Source of the DNA: Bacteroidales bacterium
Lineage (GTDB): Bacteria > Bacteroidota > Bacteroidia > Bacteroidales > UBA7960
Length of the DNA stretch: 56,221 nt
Direction: 5' to 3'
Assembly: GCA_007125585.1 (NCBI GenBank)
Contig: SLCY01000039.1
Location: 1 to 56,221, forward strand
The notes beneath the pieces were generated by a model. That model saw only the letters and a program-made list of their open reading frames with translations, made no database searches and was not told the origin of the DNA. The position numbers were made by a program, and so were the translations under genes. Positions 46,572-56,221 of the stretch are shown piece by piece. Within the stretch, counting starts at the first letter, position 1. Each line of letters opens with the position of its first letter.

Positions 46572-48602
46572 TTACTTTTCGAGGAGTGACAGGGCATGTG
46601 CATAAACATTTTCAGCCGTATAACCCAATTTTTTATCGAGCTCCCCGGCGGGTGCAGAATATCCGAAGCTTTCCATCCCGAGCACTTTCCCGTTGGGCCC
46701 GACAAGTTTGGCAAGGGTTACCGGCAGGCCTGCTGTAAGTCCGAGCGTGGGCAACCCGGGTGGGATGACTTCATCCTGGTATTCCTGTTCCTGTTCACGG
46801 AACAATCCTTCTGAAATCACCGACACGACCTGTACCTTCAATCCTTTTCTTTCTTTCAGCAGTTGGGCCCCTTCAAACAGTGTAGACACTTCTGATCCGT
46901 TTCCTGCCAGGACAAGGTCAATAAGGCCAAAGTCCTTGTAAACGACATAGCCGCCTTTTTCTGCACCCAGTGCATTCTTGTAGCGGCCCGATTTTCCAGG
47001 CAGGTCGGGGATGTTTTGTCGTGAGAGCAGCAAGGCTGTAGGTGTGGAGGTGTTTTCCAGGGCCATTTTCCATGCCACATTCGTTTCCATGGCATCGGCC
47101 GGCCTCAGCACGAGCATGCTCCTTTCGCCGCTGTGATTCTTCAGCTGTTCCATCAAACGGATCTGTGCTTCCTGCTCCACGGGTTGGTGCGTGGGACCGT
47201 CCTCACCCACACGGAAGGCATCGTGCGTCCATACATACTTCACGGGCAGCTCCATTAACGCGGCAAGACGTACTGCCGGTTTCATATAATCGGAAAAAAC
47301 GAAAAAGGTCCCGCAGACAGGGATCACCCCTCCATGCAAAGCCATTCCACTGGCAATGGCCGCCATGCTCAGTTCCGAAACGCCGGCTTGCAGGAAAGCA
47401 CCACTGAAGTCACCCTTGACAAACTGTTTGGTTTTTTTCAGGAACCCGTCCGTTTTGTCGCTGTTCGAAAGGTCGGCCGATGCGACGATCATGTTTCCGA
47501 CGCGCTCAGCCAGGTATGCCAGCACAGCACCTGAGGCAGCCCGGCTGGCAATATTCTCCTTCTGGGATATGTCAGAAAAGTCTATTTCAGGGACCTCCCC
47601 GGCAAGATAACCATTCAGTTTGGCGGCAAGGCCGGGGTTCTCAGACGCCCAATGTGCATGCACCGCGTTTTTCTCTTGTACGATCCTGCGCTTCCTTTCA
47701 TTGACTTGATCCCAGTATTGTCTGACCTCATCAAACACCATAAATGGATTGTCCGGGTTGCCACCAAGATTTTTGATGGTCTTTTCGAAGGATGCACCGG
47801 CCTTTGACAGTGGCATGCCATGGGTGGATGACTGTCTTTCGAATGAATCACCGTCGTGGGTAACAGCCCCTTTGCCCATGATGGTTTTGCCGATGATGAG
47901 TGTTGGCCTGTTTTCCTCCTCGTTGGCTTGTTTGAGGGCTTGACGTATTCCTTCTGTGTCATGGCCATCAATGGTGATCACATTCCAGCCCCATGCCCTG
48001 TATTTCATGGCGGTATCTTCACGGGTGACGGCGCTGGTCTCGGTAGAGAGCTGGATGTCGTTGGAGTCAAAAAACATGATCAGGTTGTTCAGTCCGAGGT
48101 AACCTGCGATCCTGCCTGCACCCTGGCTGATCTCTTCCTGTATGCCCCCGTCCGAAATGAATGCATAGGTTTTGTGCGCCACTGTCTCTCCGAAGCGAGC
48201 CACCAGGAAACGTTCAGCAATGGCTGCTCCCACAGAGTTGCTGTGCCCCATACCCAGCGGGCCCGAGGTGTTCTCTACCCCTCTCGAAGGGTCCAGCTCC
48301 GGATGTCCCGGCGTGGTGCTCCCCCATTGCCTGAAATTCTCCAGGTCTTCCTGTTGATAGTACCCGGCAAAATACAAGATGGAATAAAGCATCGGTGACA
48401 TATGGCCGGGGTCAAGGAAAAACCTGTCGCGGTGCAGCCACGTCCCGTCATCCGGATCATAATTTAAAAACTCAGAGTACAGAATATTGATAAAATCACT
48501 GCCCCCCATGGCACCTCCGGGATGACCAGACTGGGCTTTCTCTACCATGGCGGCAGACAGAATCCTGATGTTGTCTGCAGATTTTTTGTGTAGGTCTTTC
48601 AT
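46572..48602 (-). CDS. tkt: Transketolase
   Basis: A 676-residue full-length TPP-dependent transketolase of the pentose phosphate pathway. It has the GHPGGAMGGSDF start, the TPP motif DGGIQEEISQGA (D-G-x-x-x-E), the pyrimidine-domain segment VWTHDAFRVGEDGPTHQPVEQ, and the C-terminal domain. Split transketolase halves are not seen. It is convergent with rtcB and follows the NYN gene by 168 bp. Confidence 0.95.
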   Translation of the reverse strand: MKDLHKKSADNIRILSAAMVEKAQSGHPGGAMGGSDFINILYSEFLNYDPDDGTWLHRDRFFLDPGHMSPMLYSILYFAGYYQQEDLENFRQWGSTTPGHPELDPSRGVENTSGPLGMGHSNSVGAAIAERFLVARFGETVAHKTYAFISDGGIQEEISQGAGRIAGYLGLNNLIMFFDSNDIQLSTETSAVTREDTAMKYRAWGWNVITIDGHDTEGIRQALKQANEEENRPTLIIGKTIMGKGAVTHDGDSFERQSSTHGMPLSKAGASFEKTIKNLGGNPDNPFMVFDEVRQYWDQVNERKRRIVQEKNAVHAHWASENPGLAAKLNGYLAGEVPEIDFSDISQKENIASRAASGAVLAYLAERVGNMIVASADLSNSDKTDGFLKKTKQFVKGDFSGAFLQAGVSELSMAAIASGMALHGGVIPVCGTFFVFSDYMKPAVRLAALMELPVKYVWTHDAFRVGEDGPTHQPVEQEAQIRLMEQLKNHSGERSMLVLRPADAMETNVAWKMALENTSTPTALLLSRQNIPDLPGKSGRYKNALGAEKGGYVVYKDFGLIDLVLAGNGSEVSTLFEGAQLLKERKGLKVQVVSVISEGLFREQEQEYQDEVIPPGLPTLGLTAGLPVTLAKLVGPNGKVLGMESFGYSAPAGELDKKLGYTAENVYAHALSLLEK

Positions 48603-48770
48603 AGGATCGTAAATTATTCAGGGTTCTCTCAAAGCAATAAAACAGGAAACGAGATAAAAGATGCGAATATAATGAAATTTCCACAGGCAGGATGAATGAC
48701 CATGCATCATCCCGGTGACAGTCCAAAATGGAGTGCGATGAGTGGGAGATCCTCCCACCGGCCATTATTT

Positions 48771-49670
48771 CTAAACCTTTCTGACATTTCTGGCCACTTC
48801 CTGTCCGTTGTGCTTCCGTTCCGTATCAAATTCAACGGTATCGCCGGTTATCAAATCGTTGAAATCAATATTTACAACATCGGTATAATGAAAAAACAGA
48901 TTGTTGTTCGGGTATTTTATGAAGCCAAAACCATTTTTGAGACTGAGGATCTGTCCTCTTTTCACATTTTCTTTTATTGATTGTGCGCCTTTTTCGTTGT
49001 TATGGGATTCATCCTGGACAAACAAGTTCATGATCAGGGGTTCTGTAAATCCAGAACGGCTGTCGATCAATGCATGCATCTGCAAGGGATAGCTTACCTC
49101 CTTGATCAGTGCCTGGGAGGTGCGGGTGACTGTCTTCTGCCCTTCATCATTGGTGAACTCAAAATCCCAGCATATCAGCATCACCCTGATGCCCATGGCA
49201 TTGATCTTTCTGATCAAAGGAACAAAATCGCTGTCGGAAGCGATCAGCACCATGACGTCCATTTTTCCGCATGTCGCCATGTCGTATGCTTCCAGAGCAA
49301 GATGGACATCTACGTTCTTTTCTTCTTTTTTCCCGTGAAAGCTCTTGATGGGGAAATAATGTGTCACGAGCCCCTCCGACATCAGGATGTCGTCAAATAC
49401 CCGCTCATAATACAGCTGGTTTCCACGTTGTGCTGCTTCCTGGGCACTGATCCTCCCCCTGAAATAATGTGCATCAGTGATACGGCTATGCTGCGGGTCA
49501 AGCCCTTCCTCCAAAGCCACCTGCCGGCAGATAAAATCATGCAGGCCGGCAATGCTCAATCGCTTCTTCAGGGGATGCACATAGTTATAGTAATTGCTTA
49601 CATGAAGGAAATAATTGCCATCATAGAACACCCCAATGCGGGTGAGCCCTTCCGTTTTCTTGGTATGCAT
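48771..49670 (-). CDS. NYN-domain nuclease fused to a cold-shock domain
   Basis: A 299-residue protein. The N-terminal ~210 residues form a NYN/LabA-like PIN-fold domain with its acidic metal residues in GVFYDGNYFLH, EKNVDVHLALEAYDMA and VMVLIASDSDFVPLI; the last ~65 residues form a cold-shock OB fold (RGQILSLKNGFGFIKY..LFFHYTDV). The combination of a predicted RNase and an RNA-binding domain suggests RNA cleavage or processing. Target unknown. A complete promoter lies about 165 nt upstream. Confidence 0.88.
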   Translation of the reverse strand: MHTKKTEGLTRIGVFYDGNYFLHVSNYYNYVHPLKKRLSIAGLHDFICRQVALEEGLDPQHSRITDAHYFRGRISAQEAAQRGNQLYYERVFDDILMSEGLVTHYFPIKSFHGKKEEKNVDVHLALEAYDMATCGKMDVMVLIASDSDFVPLIRKINAMGIRVMLICWDFEFTNDEGQKTVTRTSQALIKEVSYPLQMHALIDSRSGFTEPLIMNLFVQDESHNNEKGAQSIKENVKRGQILSLKNGFGFIKYPNNNLFFHYTDVVNIDFNDLITGDTVEFDTERKHNGQEVARNVRKV

Positions 49671-49840
49671 TGTATGATTATGGTATTATAATTTATAAAA
49701 TATGGATATGGATACTTGAAATAATGTACATCAGATAACAATTACCAGTTACTTTGTTTAATAAAAAGAGCATTTGACCAACCGCGGTCTAGCATAGAAT
49801 TCGCCGGGGTTCTTTTTTTTTGAAAGGCATCAACTGTTTG

Positions 49841-49871
49841 CAAAAATATGTAAGTTTTGTCATAATCCAAA
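49841..49871 (-). promoter_or_regulatory. Promoter of the NYN-cold-shock gene
   Basis: On the minus strand TTTG (49871-49868) and TATTTTTG (49848-49841) are 19 nt apart, a full Bacteroidota promoter. It leaves a leader of about 165 nt before ATG 49670. Confidence 0.7.
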
Positions 49872-49965
49872 CCCCTTTTTGTACTTTATCCAATCATTGG
49901 AACTTATTGATGCGAGGCCAAATATAAATAGGGGGAGGGTATTTCTTTATAGAGGTTTGGCCGGG

Positions 49966-50072
49966 GGTTGGTGACGAAAGCAGAGAAGCGAAATGCTATT
50001 ATACAAAGGAGTTTCGCCCCGGAATAGATTTTCTGATGGCTGATTTGGGATAAGATTAATGGGAAAAGGCTT
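49966..50072 (+). repeat. Promoter-proximal repeat, copy A
   Basis: Shares the ordered blocks listed for the copy at 43128-43236 and runs into the -7 box of hisS. The rest of the 49671-50109 gap contains only the NYN promoter and A/T-rich sequence. Confidence 0.75.
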
Positions 50073-50079
50073 ATTTTTG
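50072..50079 (+). promoter_or_regulatory. -7 box (TATTTTTG) of hisS
   Basis: TATTTTTG followed by CAGG predicts a start near 50084 and a leader of about 25 nt, which excludes the longer ORF start at 50059. Confidence 0.65.
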
Positions 50080-50109
50080 CAGGAAACAGCAATACAAATT
50101 GAACGATTT

Positions 50110-51486
50110 ATGGCAAAAGAAAAACCAGGCATACCGAAGGGCACCAGGGATTTTGATCCGCTGGAGATTTCCCGCAGGGAGCATATTTTTGATACCATCA
50201 GAGAGGTATATCGTTTGCATGGTTTCCGGCCCATTGAGACACCTGCCATGGAGCACCTTTCTACCCTGATGGGCAAATACGGGGAAGAGGGCGACCGCCT
50301 GATCTTCCGTATTTTGAATTCGGGCGATTTCACGTCAAAGGCAGATGATGAGGACTGGAGAGACAAAAACATTGCCAGGTTATCCTCACAGTTGAGTGAA
50401 AAAGCGTTGCGTTATGACCTGACGGTTCCTTTTGCCCGATATGTAGTTCAGCACCAGCACAACATTACATTCCCATTCAAAAGGTATCAGATGCAGCCTG
50501 TCTGGCGTGCCGACCGGCCCCAGAAAGGGCGTTACAGGGAGTTCTTTCAGTGCGATGCAGACGTCATTGGCAGCGATTCCCTGGCCAATGAGGCGGAGTT
50601 CATCCAGATCATCGACAAGGTCTTTACCCAGCTAAACGTTAAAGTGGAGATCCTTTTCAACAACCGAAAGATACTGGCCGGACTGGCAGAACACATTGGC
50701 TTTGCCGACCGTATGCAGGATATTACCCTGGCCATCGACAAGATGGACAGGATCGGGCTGGACAATGTCAATAAGGAGCTCCTTGAAAGGGGGCTCACTA
50801 TGGAGGCCGTGGAGAAGCTCAAACCTGTGTTACAACTTTCCGGATCCAATGCGGAAAAAATTGATGTGCTGACGGGGATGCTGGCTTCATCACCTGTTGG
50901 GATGAAGGGTGTTGCGGAGGTTCGTGAAGTGCTTGATATTCTATCTGTTACACCGCCTCATAATTTATTGAAGCTGGATCTTTGCCTGGCAAGGGGCCTG
51001 GACTATTACACCGGGGCCATCATCGAGGTGAAATCCCAGGATGTGCCCATGGGAAGCATTTGCGGAGGCGGGCGTTATGACGATCTTACAGGGGTCTTCG
51101 GATTGGAAGGGGTGTCGGGTGTCGGTATTTCTTTTGGTGCCGACAGGATATATGACGTGATGCAGGCCCTTGACCGCTTCCCTGATATTACCGGGACCTT
51201 CAGCCAGTTGCTGGCTGTCAACTTCGGACCGAAGGAGAGGGATTACTGTCTGCCTGCCCTGGAAAACCTGCGCTCCGTTGGGATACAGTGCGAGATGTAC
51301 CCGGAACCCGCCAGGGTCAAAAAACAAATGCAGTACGCTGACAAGAACAATATCCCGTTTGTCCTGATGGCCGGTGAAGAGGAAATGAAACAAAGCCTTT
51401 TTTCGCTGAAGGATATGCGGAGCGGTGAGCAACAGCGGTTGATGCTGGAACAGATCAGTGAAATCTTATTGAAGTTTATTGGGTAA
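50110..51486 (+). CDS. hisS: Histidyl-tRNA synthetase
   Basis: A 458-residue class II synthetase. Motif 1 region [10 protein letters not shown], motif 2 [26 protein letters not shown], the histidine-A motif [14 protein letters not shown], motif 3 [11 protein letters not shown], and a C-terminal anticodon-binding domain ([18 protein letters not shown]). ATG 50110 was chosen because the -7 box at 50072 lies inside the longer reading. Complete. Confidence 0.96.
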   Translation: MAKEKPGIPKGTRDFDPLEISRREHIFDTIREVYRLHGFRPIETPAMEHLSTLMGKYGEEGDRLIFRILNSGDFTSKADDEDWRDKNIARLSSQLSEKALRYDLTVPFARYVVQHQHNITFPFKRYQMQPVWRADRPQKGRYREFFQCDADVIGSDSLANEAEFIQIIDKVFTQLNVKVEILFNNRKILAGLAEHIGFADRMQDITLAIDKMDRIGLDNVNKELLERGLTMEAVEKLKPVLQLSGSNAEKIDVLTGMLASSPVGMKGVAEVREVLDILSVTPPHNLLKLDLCLARGLDYYTGAIIEVKSQDVPMGSICGGGRYDDLTGVFGLEGVSGVGISFGADRIYDVMQALDRFPDITGTFSQLLAVNFGPKERDYCLPALENLRSVGIQCEMYPEPARVKKQMQYADKNNIPFVLMAGEEEMKQSLFSLKDMRSGEQQRLMLEQISEILLKFIG

Positions 51487-51671
51487 TATCAGATAAAACT
51501 ATAAAACAGGCGGTCATTGAACATCCCTGGAAGATGTCTGGTCGTTGAGTCTGTTCAAGGTAGAGGTTGAAGCAAGAACCAGGATAGTTTTGATTTTTGG
51601 ACGCATTGCATTCATTGTTGAAATGAAAGGTATTTAACCATTATGTTCTCATAATATAGACACCGGTGCCT

Positions 51672-53174
51672 ATGGATACCCATCATGTTTGCTTAAAAGA
51701 GATTGACTTCGATATCGTTCGAAAGATCATGGACAATGGAGTCCGTCTCGTCATTTCAGACGAAGCACGTAAAAAGGTAACCCGTTGCCGTAAGTATCTG
51801 GATGATCTTATAGACAGTCATGATGCGCCCATTTACGGGGTGACCACGGGTTTCGGCTCACTATGCAATCACAGCATATCCCGTGCCGACTTGAGCATTT
51901 TGCAGCGCAATCTGGTCATGTCGCATGCATGTGGAATGGGGGAGGAGGTCCCGGAAGAGATTGTCCGCCTGATGCTTTTTTTAAAGATACAGGCCCTTTC
52001 TCATGGCCATTCGGGCATCCGGCTGGAGACCCTGGAGCGCTTGGTGGATTTTTTCAATCATGGGATCTATCCTGTGGTGTATTCGCAGGGATCATTGGGG
52101 GCATCAGGTGACCTGGCTCCGCTCGCGCATCTGTCTCTGCCTTTGCTGGGACTGGGTGAGGTGGTATACAAGGGAAGAGCCCGTCCTGCCAGGGAAGTGC
52201 TGGCTGAGAAGGGCTGGCAAGATTTGGAGCTGACTGCCAAAGAGGGGCTGGCACTGCTCAACGGAACACAGTTCATGGCGGCCTATGGCGTCCATACGTT
52301 GGTTCGTGCCTTTGATCTGTCACTATGGGCTGACCTGGTCGGGGCCATGTCGCTCGAAGCCTTTATGGGTTGTATGCAGCCGTTCTATGAACAGGTGCAC
52401 CGAATCAGGCACCATCCGGGCCAGGTGGAAACGGCAGCGAATATCCGGAAAATTTTGGATGGCAGCGCGTTGATGAAAGAAAAGAAAAACTATATCCAGG
52501 ACCCGTACTCTTTTCGTTGTATCCCTCAGGTGCATGGGGCTGTCAAAGATACCATCAATCATGTGGCAGGGGTGTTTGCAAACGAGATGAATGCCGTCAC
52601 CGACAATCCCACGCTTTTCCCCGATGATGACCTGATCATTTCTGCCGGCAATTTTCATGGGCAGCCCCTGGCCATGGGGCTTGATTTTTTTGGGATGGCA
52701 CTGGCTGAACTGGCCAACATCTCTGAGCGCAGGGTGTACCGTCTGATCTCGGGAACACGCAACTTGCCTTCATTCCTGGTGGCCAATCCGGGGCTGAACT
52801 CAGGATTTATGATCCCCCAGTACACGGCGGCTTCCATCGTTAGCCAAAACAAGCAGCTGTGCTCACCGGCTTCAGTTGACTCCATCGAATCTTCCCAGGG
52901 ACAGGAGGACCATGTGAGCATGGGTGCCAATGCTGCCGTCAAGACATTAGCCATTCTGAATAACCTGGAAAAGGTTCTGGCCATTGAGCTGATGACGGCA
53001 TCTCAGGCCATGGGTTTCAGGGATGCCGCCAGGACCTCTCCGGTGCTCTCCGCGCTTTTGGAAGCCTTCCGTAAACACGTTGAATTTATCCAGAATGACA
53101 AGGTGATGTATGAGGAGATGAAGAATGCAGCGCTTTTTGTCAGACAAAACCGTCCCTGTCACTTTATTTCCTGA
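51672..53174 (+). CDS. hutH: Histidine ammonia-lyase family enzyme
   Basis: A 500-residue MIO-containing lyase. Ala144-Ser145-Gly146 in GSLGASGDLAPLAHLSLP forms the MIO cofactor; YGVTTGFGSL, QDPYSFRCIPQVHGA and QEDHVSMG are typical of histidine ammonia-lyase, which turns histidine to urocanate. Phenylalanine or tyrosine lyases share the fold, but those HAL motifs favour histidine. No hutU, hutI or hutG gene is near. It follows hisS by 185 bp. An in-frame GTG at 51666 is possible; ATG 51672 is preferred. Confidence 0.85.
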   Translation: MDTHHVCLKEIDFDIVRKIMDNGVRLVISDEARKKVTRCRKYLDDLIDSHDAPIYGVTTGFGSLCNHSISRADLSILQRNLVMSHACGMGEEVPEEIVRLMLFLKIQALSHGHSGIRLETLERLVDFFNHGIYPVVYSQGSLGASGDLAPLAHLSLPLLGLGEVVYKGRARPAREVLAEKGWQDLELTAKEGLALLNGTQFMAAYGVHTLVRAFDLSLWADLVGAMSLEAFMGCMQPFYEQVHRIRHHPGQVETAANIRKILDGSALMKEKKNYIQDPYSFRCIPQVHGAVKDTINHVAGVFANEMNAVTDNPTLFPDDDLIISAGNFHGQPLAMGLDFFGMALAELANISERRVYRLISGTRNLPSFLVANPGLNSGFMIPQYTAASIVSQNKQLCSPASVDSIESSQGQEDHVSMGANAAVKTLAILNNLEKVLAIELMTASQAMGFRDAARTSPVLSALLEAFRKHVEFIQNDKVMYEEMKNAALFVRQNRPCHFIS

Positions 53175-53212
53175 ATGATTGCAGTATTGAGGGTTTAGGG
53201 TTTGAAAAAAGG

Positions 53213-53250
53213 AAAAGCGGCTGTTTGAAGGTTTCAAGCAGCCGCTTTTT
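53213..53250. terminator. Bidirectional terminator between hutH and ppdK
   Basis: AAAAGCGGCTG (53213-53223) pairs with CAGCCGCTTTT (53239-53249), and the inner TTGAA/TTCAA can extend the stem. It carries A- and T-runs, fitting termination of both convergent genes. Confidence 0.92.
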
Positions 53251-53271
53251 GAAGCATGTTCTATGGTTTCA

Positions 53272-56031
53272 TTAGTTGGTGCTATAGGCATGGCCCCCTT
53301 TTTCGTCCATCTTTTCCTTTACCACGGCCTGTGCTGCTGCCAGGCGGGCGATGGGCACACGGAATGGGGAGCAACTCACATAATCCATTCCCACTCTGTG
53401 GCAGAACTCGACAGAGCTGGGTTCACCTCCGTGTTCACCACAAATGCCGATCTTCAGGTCCGGACGGCCTTTACGGCCGCGCTCAATACCCAGTTCCACG
53501 AGCTGTCCCACACCTTCCTGGTCGAGGACCTGGAAAGGATCATGCTTTAGCAATCCTTTATCGATATAAACCTGAAGGAAGTTTCCGGAATCGTCGCGTG
53601 AATAGCCGAACGTCATCTGAGTAAGGTCGTTGGTGCCAAATGAGAAAAACTCGGCATTTTTGGCGATCTTGTCAGCTACCAAAGTGGCGCGTGGGATCTC
53701 TATCATGGTTCCAACAAGGTATTCCACATGGTCGCCGTATTCTTTGAAGACCTCTTCGGCGGTATTGCGGACGATCTCTTCCTGTAATTGATATTCAGGG
53801 TCGGTACCGGTAAGGGGTATCATGATCTCCGGGATGGCCCTGATCCCTTTTTTCTTCAGGTTGAGGGCTGCTTCGATGATTGCCCTGGTCTGCATCTCAG
53901 AGATCTCGGGATAGGTGTTCCCCAGGCGGCAGCCACGGTGTCCCAGCATGGGGTTCATCTCATGCAGGGCATCCACGTTGGCCTTCACTTCTTCTGGTGT
54001 GATGCCCATTTCTTCGGCCATCACTTTCTGGTTGGCCTCTTCGTGGGGGAGGAATTCATGGAGAGGCGGGTCGAGCAGCCGGACGGTCACCGGCAGGTCG
54101 TGCATCGCTTCAAAGATCCCTTCGAAGTCACCGCGCTGTATGGGCAGCAGCTTGTCAAGCGCTTTTCTGCGGCCGGCTTCATCCTTGGCCAGGATCATCT
54201 CGCGCATGGCTTTGATACGCTCTCCTTCAAAAAACATGTGTTCGGTACGGCAAAGGCCAATCCCTTTGGCACCAAACTCGCGGGCAATTGCTGCATCCTT
54301 GGGTGAGTCGGCATTGGTACGTACCGCCATGCGGGTGTGTTTTTCCGCAAGCTCCATCAGCTTGGCAAAATCACCGCTCATCTCAGGATCCATTGTCTTG
54401 ATCTTGCCTTCGAACACTTCGCCGGTGGTGCCGTTGAGACTGATAAAGTCCCCCTCATTGAACACCTTGCCATCGATGCTCATCGTACGGTTTTTATAGT
54501 TGATCTTGATGGCACCCGCACCGGAAACACAGCATTTGCCCATTCCGCGGGCCACCACAGCGGCGTGGGAGGTCATGCCGCCACGGGCTGTGAGGATCCC
54601 TTCAGCGGCATCCATGCCACTCAGGTCTTCGGGTGATGTTTCCACACGAACGAGGATCACCTTTTTCCCTTTTGCCGTCCATTCGGCTGCGTCATCTGCG
54701 AAAAAGACAATCTGTCCGGTGGCAGCTCCGGGTGATGCCGATAACCCCTTGGCCAGCAGTGTGGCCTTTTCAAGCTCTTTGAGATCGAAAACAGGGTGCA
54801 ACAGCTCATCCAGCTTGTCGGGTTCCATACGGAGCAAAGCCTCCTCTTCTTTGATAAGTCCCTCACGCAGCATGTCCATCGCGATTTTCACCATGGCCGG
54901 CCCGGTGCGTTTCCCGTTGCGTGTCTGTAACATCCAGAGTTTGCCTTCCTGTATGGTGAACTCCAGGTCCTGCATGTCAAGATAGTGAAGCTCGAGCTTG
55001 TTCTGCTGTTCATCTAGCTCCTTGTACAGTTCAGGAAAAATCTCCTCGAGCGAAGGATATTCCTTCCTGCGGGCCTCTTCAGAAACTCCCTGTAACTTGG
55101 CCCATCGCAAAGAGCCTTCTTTCGTTATCTGGCGGGGGGTGCGGGTGCCGGCAACCACATCTTCCCCCTGTGCATTTACAAGGTATTCCCCGTTGAAAAT
55201 ATTTTCGCCGGTGGCAGCATCACGTGTGAAAGCCACACCTGTGGCAGACTTTTCGCCCATGTTGCCAAACACCATTGCCTGCACATTGACAGCAGTACCC
55301 CACTCGGCGGGGATGTTGTATTTCTTACGATAATAGGTGGCGCGCGGGTTATTCCACGATTCAAACACAGCGGTTATCGAACCCCAAAGCTGCTCCCAGG
55401 GATCTTCAGGGAAGTCCTTCCCCGTTTTATCCTTCACAGCCTTTTTGAAACGCTTTACCAGTTCTTTCAAATCATCAGTGCTCAGATCCTGGTCGTTCTC
55501 CGCCCCTTTTTCTTCTTTGAGATGCTCCATGATCTCATCAAAAGGACCTTCCTCTTCCTTGCTGGCCGGCTTCATCCCCATCACCACATTACCATACATC
55601 TGGATAAAACGGCGATAAGAGTCCCACACGAATCGCCCGTTGCCGGTCTTTTTTGCCAGGCCCTCCAGCGTTTGCTCATTCAGGCCGAGGTTTAGCACCG
55701 TATCCATCATCCCCGGCATGGAAGCACGGGCACCAGAACGTACGGACATAAGAAGAGGGTTGTCCCGATCCCCAAAACCTGCCTTCATCTCCTTTTCAAC
55801 CTTGCGCATGCTCTCTTTAACCTCCCGCTTGATCTCATTGACTACAAAATCGTGCCCACGCTCATTGAACATGGTGCATGCTTCTGTGGTGATCGTGAAA
55901 CCAGGAGGTACAGGAACACCTATGTTTACCATCTCTGCCAGGTTGGCACCCTTGCCACCCAGCAAATTACGCAATGTCGCATCACCATCGGCTTTTTTTC
56001 CGCCAAAGAAATAAACTTTTTGTTTGCCCAT
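53272..56031 (-). CDS. ppdK: Pyruvate, phosphate dikinase
   Basis: A 919-residue PPDK that interconverts pyruvate + ATP + Pi and PEP + AMP + PPi. Domains in order: ATP-grasp nucleotide domain (LLGGKGANLAEM start), the swivelling phosphohistidine domain (GGMTSHAAVVARGMGKCCVSG) and the PEP/pyruvate barrel (GLCRTEHMFFE.. and GICGEHGGEPSSVEFCHRVG). All key motifs are intact. It allows PPi-linked glycolysis or gluconeogenesis, common in anaerobic Bacteroidota. The upstream hairpin element R3 holds a TATATTTG -7 box about 110 nt before the ATG. Confidence 0.96.
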   Translation of the reverse strand: MGKQKVYFFGGKKADGDATLRNLLGGKGANLAEMVNIGVPVPPGFTITTEACTMFNERGHDFVVNEIKREVKESMRKVEKEMKAGFGDRDNPLLMSVRSGARASMPGMMDTVLNLGLNEQTLEGLAKKTGNGRFVWDSYRRFIQMYGNVVMGMKPASKEEEGPFDEIMEHLKEEKGAENDQDLSTDDLKELVKRFKKAVKDKTGKDFPEDPWEQLWGSITAVFESWNNPRATYYRKKYNIPAEWGTAVNVQAMVFGNMGEKSATGVAFTRDAATGENIFNGEYLVNAQGEDVVAGTRTPRQITKEGSLRWAKLQGVSEEARRKEYPSLEEIFPELYKELDEQQNKLELHYLDMQDLEFTIQEGKLWMLQTRNGKRTGPAMVKIAMDMLREGLIKEEEALLRMEPDKLDELLHPVFDLKELEKATLLAKGLSASPGAATGQIVFFADDAAEWTAKGKKVILVRVETSPEDLSGMDAAEGILTARGGMTSHAAVVARGMGKCCVSGAGAIKINYKNRTMSIDGKVFNEGDFISLNGTTGEVFEGKIKTMDPEMSGDFAKLMELAEKHTRMAVRTNADSPKDAAIAREFGAKGIGLCRTEHMFFEGERIKAMREMILAKDEAGRRKALDKLLPIQRGDFEGIFEAMHDLPVTVRLLDPPLHEFLPHEEANQKVMAEEMGITPEEVKANVDALHEMNPMLGHRGCRLGNTYPEISEMQTRAIIEAALNLKKKGIRAIPEIMIPLTGTDPEYQLQEEIVRNTAEEVFKEYGDHVEYLVGTMIEIPRATLVADKIAKNAEFFSFGTNDLTQMTFGYSRDDSGNFLQVYIDKGLLKHDPFQVLDQEGVGQLVELGIERGRKGRPDLKIGICGEHGGEPSSVEFCHRVGMDYVSCSPFRVPIARLAAAQAVVKEKMDEKGGHAYSTN

Positions 56032-56138
56032 TTTTCTCTTGTTTTATATGACTATCAATAATTGAAGAATGTTTATCTGCTGCTGTTGATGCGACGGAAC
56101 ACATCGAAAAATATGGCCGGCATCAAAAAAAAATAAGA

Positions 56139-56221
56139 TACAAATATACATGATTTTTTTTCGTTCGAAATTACACACAGACGAATGAAAAAAAATCATG
56201 TGAAAGCGAAGCGGTTCCTTC
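56139..56221 (-). repeat. Dispersed hairpin element, copy R3 (at window end)
   Basis: Arms 56149-56167 and 56182-56200 pair over all 19 positions with one G-T pair, around the same 14-nt loop as R1. The tips differ from R1 (CGTTCG/CGAATG versus CATGTG/CACATG) but keep pairing. The left flank has TATATTTG (minus strand, 56148-56141) facing ppdK; the right flank GAAAGCGAAGCGGTTCCT matches R1 and then the window ends. Confidence 0.92.

Overview
The window looks like one 56-kb stretch of a Bacteroidota chromosome, probably from an anaerobic Bacteroidales- or Marinilabiliales-like lineage. The evidence is recurrent TAnnTTTG -7 promoter boxes with TTTG about 19-20 nt upstream, absence of Shine-Dalgarno sites, and family content typical of the phylum (DUF4293, DUF6452, DUF6048, BtuG-type lipoprotein, LuxC-type acyl-CoA reductase beside serC-serA, type B L31, an S1 protein with six S1 domains). 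No rRNA, tRNA, insertion sequence, phage or CRISPR array was found. Both ends lie in repeats (an octamer array on the left, a hairpin element on the right), so the window may be a contig that broke at repeats.

Layout. 1-9.6 kb: octamer array, DUF4293 gene, a minus-strand operon (Na+/solute symporter, GNAT, ornithine/alanine-racemase-like enzyme), then a plus-strand run of radical SAM protein, AbgT transporter, tandem UspA and proline dehydrogenase, and an rRNA methyltransferase. 9.6-19.4 kb: membrane spermidine-synthase-like protein, exported PCMT, acyl-CoA reductase, exported unknown protein, serC, serA, DUF1015 and rpmE2. 19.4-34.1 kb: GlmU-like protein, lon, rpsA with a long K/E-rich tail, FAD/Fe-S oxidoreductase with an EEP-family hydrolase, lolD-like ATPase, ligA and a second tandem UspA. 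34.1-38.9 kb: a cobalamin riboswitch in front of btuB-btuG, followed by DUF6452 and DUF6048. 38.9-41.1 kb: a small RiPP-like cassette of methyltransferase, 35-residue Cys-containing peptide and radical SAM/SPASM enzyme. 41.1-43.6 kb: pspC, a cluster of hairpin repeats and ornithine aminotransferase. 43.6-56.2 kb: SRPBCC protein, ychF, rtcB, transketolase, NYN-cold-shock fusion, hisS, hal, and ppdK.

Working together. Proline dehydrogenase, ornithine aminotransferase, histidine ammonia-lyase and the racemase operon, with symporter and AbgT uptake systems, suggest a cell that degrades amino acids; PPDK and transketolase link this to C3 and pentose metabolism. The serC-serA pair makes serine. The B12 locus imports corrinoids under riboswitch control.

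The best candidates for something undescribed are the unannotated 35-aa peptide between the methyltransferase and radical SAM genes, a dispersed hairpin element (three copies, two covarying base pairs) that carries a -7 box in front of pspC and ppdK, and a second ~107-bp repeat shared by the upstream regions of hisS and the ornithine aminotransferase gene.
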